64,000 nt of DNA from T1Sed10-7 sp041685505. Lineage in GTDB: Bacteria; Actinomycetota; Nitriliruptoria; Nitriliruptorales; Nitriliruptoraceae. Below, piece by piece: positions 59,240 to 64,000 of the stretch (position 1 is its first letter; each line of letters opens with the position of its first letter). The stretch spans positions 16,854 through 80,853 of the forward strand of contig JAWLFQ010000004.1 in NCBI GenBank assembly GCA_041685505.1. Reading direction: 5' to 3'. The notes beneath the pieces are model-generated. The model had not been told where the DNA came from. It was given only the letters and a program-made list of their open reading frames with translations, and ran no database searches. The position numbers and the translations under genes were made by a program.

Positions 59240-61452
59240 CAGCGCTCCTGTGGTGTCGAGGTGACACCGGGTAGCCGGCGGACCAGGTACTCGGCGAGGT
59301 GGAGCACCTCCACCTCACGTCCCGAGGCGTGCATACCACCGCGCAGATGCAGGATGCAGCCCGGGTTGTCGGTTATCAAAACCGACGATGCCGTCTGGTC
59401 GACACAGTCGAGTTTGCGGTCGAGGATCCCGGCCGACAGCTCGGGGTTGCGCACCGAGGTCGAGCCGCCGAAACCGCAGCACTCGCTGGCCTCCGGCAGG
59501 GGCACGACCGGCACACCTGCGACGTCGCGCAGGAAGGCCTCGATCGCATCCGTGCGGCCCAGGGTGTTGGAGGCCTGGCAGAACCGGTGCACGGTGACGG
59601 GGGTGCGGTCACCGTCGTCGAGGCTGCCGGCGGGCAGCCGTCCGGGGCCGCTGGTCAGGTAGCTGATCAGGTCGTAGGTCCGCCCGGCGAGTTCCTGGGC
59701 CCGCTCCACCTCGTCGAGGTCGTCGCGCAGCAGGTACGGGGCGTCGTGGCCGAGCATCGCCAGGCAGGACGAGGCGGGCGTGACCACGTCCGCACCGTCG
59801 GCGAGCGTGTCCATGGTCTGTCGCACCATCGACCGCGCCGTGTCCTGCTCGCCGCTGTCGTAGGCCGGCAGACCGCAGCAGTGCTGGTCACGGGGGACGG
59901 TGACCTGCGCCCCCGCAGCCCGCAGCAGCTTCGCCGCCGCGATCGGGATGTCGGGCGCCATCCGGTCCGAGACGCACTGCAGGAACAGCTGCACCTTGCG
60001 GCCCGCCAGCGGCTGCTCGGCGAGCCGGGGGGGCTCCTCCAGGCGGCCCGGTCGCAGCGTGTCCCGGGCGGGACGGGGCGGCACGGCCGGCGGGGTGCGC
60101 CAACCGACGCGGTCGGCCAGGGGCCCACGTTCGGTCAGCGCGGAGGGCAGCGCGGTCACGCCGTCGCGGCGCAGGGGCGTGGTGACCACGCCCACGGCAC
60201 GCATCCCGAGGTCCACCAGCGTCGGGTGCTGGAAGGCCCGCAGCGCGGCCCGGGTCACCCGCCCGGCAGTGCCGGCCTCGCCGGCGCGTGCCACGGTCTC
60301 GCGCACCTCCAGGATCTGGACCGGCAAGGGGATCTCCACCGGGCACACCGTGGCGCACGCGCCACAGGACACGCACAGCGACTGCGGGCCGGCCGCGGCC
60401 TCGATGCCGTGGTGGAAGCTGGTGTTCACCAGCCCGATCGCACCGGTGTAGACGTGGCCGAAGGCGTGTCCCCCGACCACCCCGTAGGGCGGGCACACGT
60501 CGGCGCAGGCTCCGCAGCGGATGCAGCGCAGGGCCGCGGCCACGTCCGGGTCCTCGGCCATGGCGGTGCGGCCGTTGTCCAGCAGGATGATCAGCTGCTC
60601 CTGGCCGGGACGGGGCCCGCTCAGGAAGTTGGTGTAGACGGTGATGGGCTGGCCCGTCGCCGAGCGGCCGAGCAGGCGGACCTGCTTCATCGCGTCGGCG
60701 TAGGTGGGCAGCAGCTTCTCGATCCCGGCGGTGACCACGTGCAGCTTGGGCAGCGCGACCGACATGCGGTTGTTGCCCTCGTTGCACACCAGCATGATCG
60801 AGCCGCCCTCGGCGATGAGCGCGTTGGCGCCGGACAGCCCGACGCTGCTGGCCAGGAACCGTTCCCGCAGTTCCGTGCGGGCGACCTTGACCATGCGGTC
60901 GATGTCGTCGGGGGGGAAGGGCCGCTCGAGCACACGCTCGAACAGCGCCGCGATGACCTCCTTGCGCTTGTGGATCGCCGGCATCACCAGGTGCGAGGGC
61001 GTCTCCGCCGCCAGCTGCAGGATCCACTCCCCCAGGTCGGTCTCGACCGGGGTGATCCCCGCGGCCTCCAGGTGGCTGTTGAGCCCGATCTCCTCGGAGA
61101 CCATCGACTTGCCCTTGACCATCAGATCCGCACCGGCGGCCTGCATACGCTCGGTGATCAGGGCGTTGGCCTCACCGGGTGTGGCGACCCGCACCACCTC
61201 GGCGCCCGCGGCGGTGGCGTTGGCGGTGAAGGTGTCGAGATGGTGCTCCCAGTCGGCGCGCACCCCGTCCTTGATGGCGGCGAGCTCGGCGCGCAGCTCA
61301 TCGAAGCTGCGGCCCTCCTGCGCCTCCAGGTCGGCGATCGCGGCGTCGCGGCTCTCGCGCCATCCACGCTGGAAGGCGGTGAGCCCGGAGCGCACGTCCG
61401 GGTCGGCCAGTGCGGTGGAGTAGCGCTCCTCGAAGGAACGGATCTCGCTCAT
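59239..61452 (-). CDS. fused LutB-LutA L-lactate oxidation protein
   Basis: This 737-residue protein joins two proteins that are separate in most bacteria. Residues 1 to about 470 match LutB: an LUD domain (MVKGKSMVSEEIGLNSHLEAAG, YTNFLSGPRPGQEQL) and two 4Fe-4S motifs (CIRCGACADVCPPYG, CVSCGACATVCPVEI). After a Pro/Arg linker, residues about 486-737 match LutA: KVQLFLQCVSDRMAPD, CCGLPAYDSGEQDTA and ECCGFGGSTSV. There is no frameshift, and the joint is continuous over the linker. It is coupled to lutC and glcD by 4- and 1-base overlaps. Confidence 0.9.
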   Translation of the reverse strand: MSEIRSFEERYSTALADPDVRSGLTAFQRGWRESRDAAIADLEAQEGRSFDELRAELAAIKDGVRADWEHHLDTFTANATAAGAEVVRVATPGEANALITERMQAAGADLMVKGKSMVSEEIGLNSHLEAAGITPVETDLGEWILQLAAETPSHLVMPAIHKRKEVIAALFERVLERPFPPDDIDRMVKVARTELRERFLASSVGLSGANALIAEGGSIMLVCNEGNNRMSVALPKLHVVTAGIEKLLPTYADAMKQVRLLGRSATGQPITVYTNFLSGPRPGQEQLIILLDNGRTAMAEDPDVAAALRCIRCGACADVCPPYGVVGGHAFGHVYTGAIGLVNTSFHHGIEAAAGPQSLCVSCGACATVCPVEIPLPVQILEVRETVARAGEAGTAGRVTRAALRAFQHPTLVDLGMRAVGVVTTPLRRDGVTALPSALTERGPLADRVGWRTPPAVPPRPARDTLRPGRLEEPPRLAEQPLAGRKVQLFLQCVSDRMAPDIPIAAAKLLRAAGAQVTVPRDQHCCGLPAYDSGEQDTARSMVRQTMDTLADGADVVTPASSCLAMLGHDAPYLLRDDLDEVERAQELAGRTYDLISYLTSGPGRLPAGSLDDGDRTPVTVHRFCQASNTLGRTDAIEAFLRDVAGVPVVPLPEASECCGFGGSTSVRNPELSAGILDRKLDCVDQTASSVLITDNPGCILHLRGGMHASGREVEVLHLAEYLVRRLPGVTSTPQER

Positions 61453-62048
61453 GACGTCGACTCCTCGGTCGCGACGACGGCACCGGTGAGGACGAGCACG
61501 TCGACCTCATCCGGTCCCTGGACGCCGATGGTCAGGCTGCGTTCGATATCGGCGGTCCGCGACGGCCCGGTCATCAGTGACGCGAAGGCGGCCTGCCCAC
61601 CTCGTTGAGCGAGCCAGCCGGCGGCGTCCTCGAGCCGGTCGACGATGTCCTCCACCGCCACGACCTGCAGCAGCCGCTGGCACAGCATCGTGACCACCCG
61701 GTCACGCAGCTCGTGTTCGGCGACCAGCACACTGCCGGTCTCGGCCACGGCCATCACCCCGGCGACGATCGCGACCGGGACGTCGGCGACATCGGCTGCG
61801 GGATCGTCCACACCCGGCACGACCACCGTGCAGCCCTGTTCCTCGAGGGTCTCGGCGAGCGCCGGGAGCCGGGCGTGGAGGCTCGGCGCGACCGCGACCC
61901 GGTCCCCCAGGCTGGCGGCATGTGCCGCCACCTGCTCCCAGCCCTCCACCTCGTGGTAGGTGCTCGCCGCCGCCTCCACCTTGGTGCGCAGCAGCGCTCG
62001 CTGCGCACCATCGGCGTCGGGACCGGAGCGTGTCACCGCAGCACCCAT
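61449..62048 (-). CDS. lutC: LUD-domain lactate-oxidation subunit LutC
   Basis: The 199-residue protein is a single LUD domain with LRTKVEAAASTYHEV, VAETGSVLVAEHELRDRVVTMLC and SLMTGPSRTADIERSLTIGVQGPDEVDVLV, the LutC pattern. Together with the LutB-LutA fusion it completes the L-lactate dehydrogenase complex. Overlaps are one base with the permease stop and four with the fusion start. Confidence 0.92.
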   Translation of the reverse strand: MGAAVTRSGPDADGAQRALLRTKVEAAASTYHEVEGWEQVAAHAASLGDRVAVAPSLHARLPALAETLEEQGCTVVVPGVDDPAADVADVPVAIVAGVMAVAETGSVLVAEHELRDRVVTMLCQRLLQVVAVEDIVDRLEDAAGWLAQRGGQAAFASLMTGPSRTADIERSLTIGVQGPDEVDVLVLTGAVVATEESTS

Positions 62049-63880
62049 CAGGCGTCCTCACTGGGGCGGTCAGCGTCGGTGCGCTGCGCCTGCCCTCTGG
62101 TCGTCGGTCCCTCGGCGGCCGCGCGCTTGCGCTCGCGGGCAGCGCTCACCAGCAGGGCGATCGCGGTGGCCGCCAGCAGGACGAGCACCACGGTGCCGGC
62201 GTTCGCCCCGAAGCCCCACACCAGCAGGTAGGTCAAGGTGCCCGCGGCGAGCAGGTAGTAGGCACAGGGGATGGCGACCTTGCGCATCAGGTCGCCCTCA
62301 CGTCCGACCAGGCCGACCGTGGCTGCTGCGGCCACCACGTTGTGCACGGTGAGCATGTTCCCTGCAGCCCCTCCGACGGCCTGTGCCGCGACGACGGGCA
62401 CGGTGGCGACACCGATGCCTTCAGCGGTGGCGAACTGGAACTGGGAGAACATGATGTTGCTGATGGTGTTGGACCCGGCTGCGAAGGCGCCCAGCGCCCC
62501 CACAACGGGGGCGACCAGCGGCCAGGCGGAGCCCACGGCGGTGGCCGCGCCCTCGGCGAGTGTCAGTGGCATCGAGGCCAGGTCACCGGTGGAGAAATCG
62601 GTCCCGGAGTTGATGAAGATCCGCACCAGCGGCACCGCGATCAGCATCGCGGGCGCGGCCTTGACGATCTGCTTGCCGGCCGTCCGCCAGGCCAGTGCGA
62701 TCTCCGAGCCCTTCATCCGGTGGAGCGGGTAGCTGAACACCACCGCCACCAGGAACACGAAACCGGGCAGGTAGAGGAACTGGAATCCGGCGCTCAGCCC
62801 CTGGCCGAAGATGTCGGACCAGGTCGGGTTGACGCTCTGCAGCGCGGACTGGATGCCGAGTTCCGGGATGCGGGTGATGACCAGGATGGCGGCGAGCACG
62901 CCGTAGGGCGCCCACGCACGTGCCGTGCTGATGACCTGGCGGGGTGCGGTGTCGTCCGGGGTGAGGTCACCCATCCAGTTGTCCAGCCAGCTCTCGCGCG
63001 GGGGGAAGTCCCAGGGCTCCTTGGGCTGCAGGAAACCCTTGCGGGTGGCGGTGATCACGATCGCCAGGCCGATGAGGCCACCGAACAGCGACGGGAACTC
63101 CGGGCCGAGCAGCCACGCGGTCAGCCAGTAGGGCACGATCATCGCAGCGGCGGCGAACAGCGCGAAGGGCCAGATCGCCAGCCCCTCGCTGAACCGCTTG
63201 TTCGCCCCGAAGAACTTGGTCAGCAGGCTGACCATGAACAGCGGGATGAGCAGGCCGACGATCCCGTGCACGGTGGCAGCCGACAGGGCCACCTCACCGA
63301 GGTAGGCGTCCACGGTGCCGCCCCCGGAGGTGATCGCTTCCTCCGCGGCGGTCCCACTGAGCCCGGTGTTGACCCCGATGATGATGGGGGTACCGAGCGC
63401 ACCGAAGGTCACCGGCGTCGACTGGATGATCAGACCGCTCATCACCGCTGCCATGGCGGGGAACCCGAGGGCCAGCAGCAGCGGTGCCGCCACCGCCGCA
63501 GGGGTACCGAAGCCCGACGCCCCCTCGATGAAGGAACCGAACAACCAGGCGATGATCACCGCCTGGACGCGCCGGTCGGGGCTGATCCGGGTGAAACCGG
63601 CCCGGATGGAGGCCATGGCGCCCGAGGCGTTGAGGGTGGCGAGCAGCAGCAGCGCGCCGAAGACGATGTAGAGGATGTCGAGGGAGATGCCGAGCCCCTC
63701 GATCACCGAGGCCGCGATCGCGATGGGCTCCACGTCCCACACCAGCCAGGCGACCACCGCGGTGACGATGAAACCGACGGCCATCCCGTCCCGCGCGGGC
63801 CATCGGAAACCGACCATCAGGACGCCGATCGTCAGGATCGGCAGGAAGGCGAGCAAGCTCAGTAGAGCGAGGTTCTCCAC
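62048..63880 (-). CDS. L-lactate/glycolate permease (LctP family)
   Basis: The 610-residue, roughly 13-helix permease has the LctP landmarks GSFIEGASGFGTPAAVAAPLL, QSTPVTFGALGTPI and GAFAAGSNTISNIMFSQFQ. Family members import lactate or glycolate with protons. The GTG start at 63880 has GGGAG seven bases before it. It is the first gene of the operon. Confidence 0.93.
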   Translation of the reverse strand: MENLALLSLLAFLPILTIGVLMVGFRWPARDGMAVGFIVTAVVAWLVWDVEPIAIAASVIEGLGISLDILYIVFGALLLLATLNASGAMASIRAGFTRISPDRRVQAVIIAWLFGSFIEGASGFGTPAAVAAPLLLALGFPAMAAVMSGLIIQSTPVTFGALGTPIIIGVNTGLSGTAAEEAITSGGGTVDAYLGEVALSAATVHGIVGLLIPLFMVSLLTKFFGANKRFSEGLAIWPFALFAAAAMIVPYWLTAWLLGPEFPSLFGGLIGLAIVITATRKGFLQPKEPWDFPPRESWLDNWMGDLTPDDTAPRQVISTARAWAPYGVLAAILVITRIPELGIQSALQSVNPTWSDIFGQGLSAGFQFLYLPGFVFLVAVVFSYPLHRMKGSEIALAWRTAGKQIVKAAPAMLIAVPLVRIFINSGTDFSTGDLASMPLTLAEGAATAVGSAWPLVAPVVGALGAFAAGSNTISNIMFSQFQFATAEGIGVATVPVVAAQAVGGAAGNMLTVHNVVAAAATVGLVGREGDLMRKVAIPCAYYLLAAGTLTYLLVWGFGANAGTVVLVLLAATAIALLVSAARERKRAAAEGPTTRGQAQRTDADRPSEDA

Positions 63881-64000
63881 GGTTCAGCTCCCAGGTACGA
63901 CGGCTCCGGCATTCTCCCGCTCGGCAGTCAAGCAGGCCCACCATCCGGATGTCGGCGCAGCGTTGTCGGTGTCACCGACCGGGCCACACCGCCGACCGGC
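63881..64000 (-). promoter_or_regulatory. upstream region of the hydroxy-acid operon with palindrome
   Basis: The only strong element is GTCGGTG-T-CACCGAC at 63965-63979, a perfect 15-base palindrome 85 bases upstream of the permease start. A TTGACT at 63926-63931 on the minus strand has no good -10 at the right distance. The window ends here, so the regulator gene may lie just outside. Confidence 0.45.

Noticed and set aside
63926..63931. TTGACT as -35 of the lactate operon
   Set aside because: No acceptable -10 lies 16-18 bases downstream on that strand.
1..64000. CRISPR array, prophage, IS element or genomic island
   Set aside because: No array-like direct repeats, transposase, integrase or phage genes, and composition and codon use look uniform by eye.

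Overview
The window is a gene-dense chromosomal segment with very high GC from a free-living actinobacterium. GTG starts are frequent, many genes overlap by 1 to 4 bases, and several promoters look leaderless. Lineage markers include DUF3151, DUF3090, SCO1664-type and MSMEG_4193-type proteins and a two-ACT-domain protein. An archaeal-type prolyl-tRNA synthetase, two compatible-solute uptake systems and an extremely acidic lipoprotein linker suggest a deep-branching, possibly salt-adapted actinobacterium; a class such as Nitriliruptoria is a guess, not a demonstration. I see no rRNA, CRISPR array, prophage or insertion sequence, so this looks like core chromosome rather than an island.

Layout, 1-16 kb: the end of an MFS transporter, a DUF456 protein, a tRNA with a CAT anticodon, a metallo-hydrolase, an EamA transporter and an F420-type oxidoreductase. 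Next comes an ectoine-type ABC importer (ehuB-C-D-A) with a GntR regulator facing away from it. A PQQ-type sugar dehydrogenase, a DUF429 protein and a TetR regulator follow, the last facing an oxidoreductase through a three-operator control region. Acyl-CoA dehydrogenase, enoyl-CoA hydratase and a second EamA transporter close this part. 16-24 kb: a thiamine-binding protein, a LuxR-type two-component system, a DsbA-like protein, a GalT-like protein, an ACT protein, tRNA-Asn and a medium-chain dehydrogenase.

24-43 kb is housekeeping and envelope: dnaG followed by rpoD-type sigma, DUF3151, an M61 peptidase, glycyl-tRNA synthetase, an MscS channel, an NfeD-FloA membrane module, a MocR regulator facing a third EamA transporter, uridine-kinase-like and Nudix enzymes, uppS and a zinc-ribbon beta-propeller membrane protein. 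43-53 kb: a three-gene redox operon (flavin monooxygenase, epimerase, zinc alcohol dehydrogenase) behind a perfect inverted repeat, recO, an uncharacterised trio (kinase-like SCO1664, DUF3090, histidine phosphatase), a HATPase and proS.

53-64 kb: a BCCT solute transporter with a structured leader and a UspA partner, then a six-gene, fully overlapping operon for 2-hydroxy acids (lactate permease, lutC, a fused lutB-lutA, glcD, glcE, glcF). That operon would import lactate or glycolate and oxidise it, passing electrons through iron-sulfur subunits. The most interesting items are the LutB-LutA fusion operon, the three-site TetR control region, the monooxygenase operon with its palindrome, the kinase/phosphatase trio, and a recurring leaderless promoter architecture.
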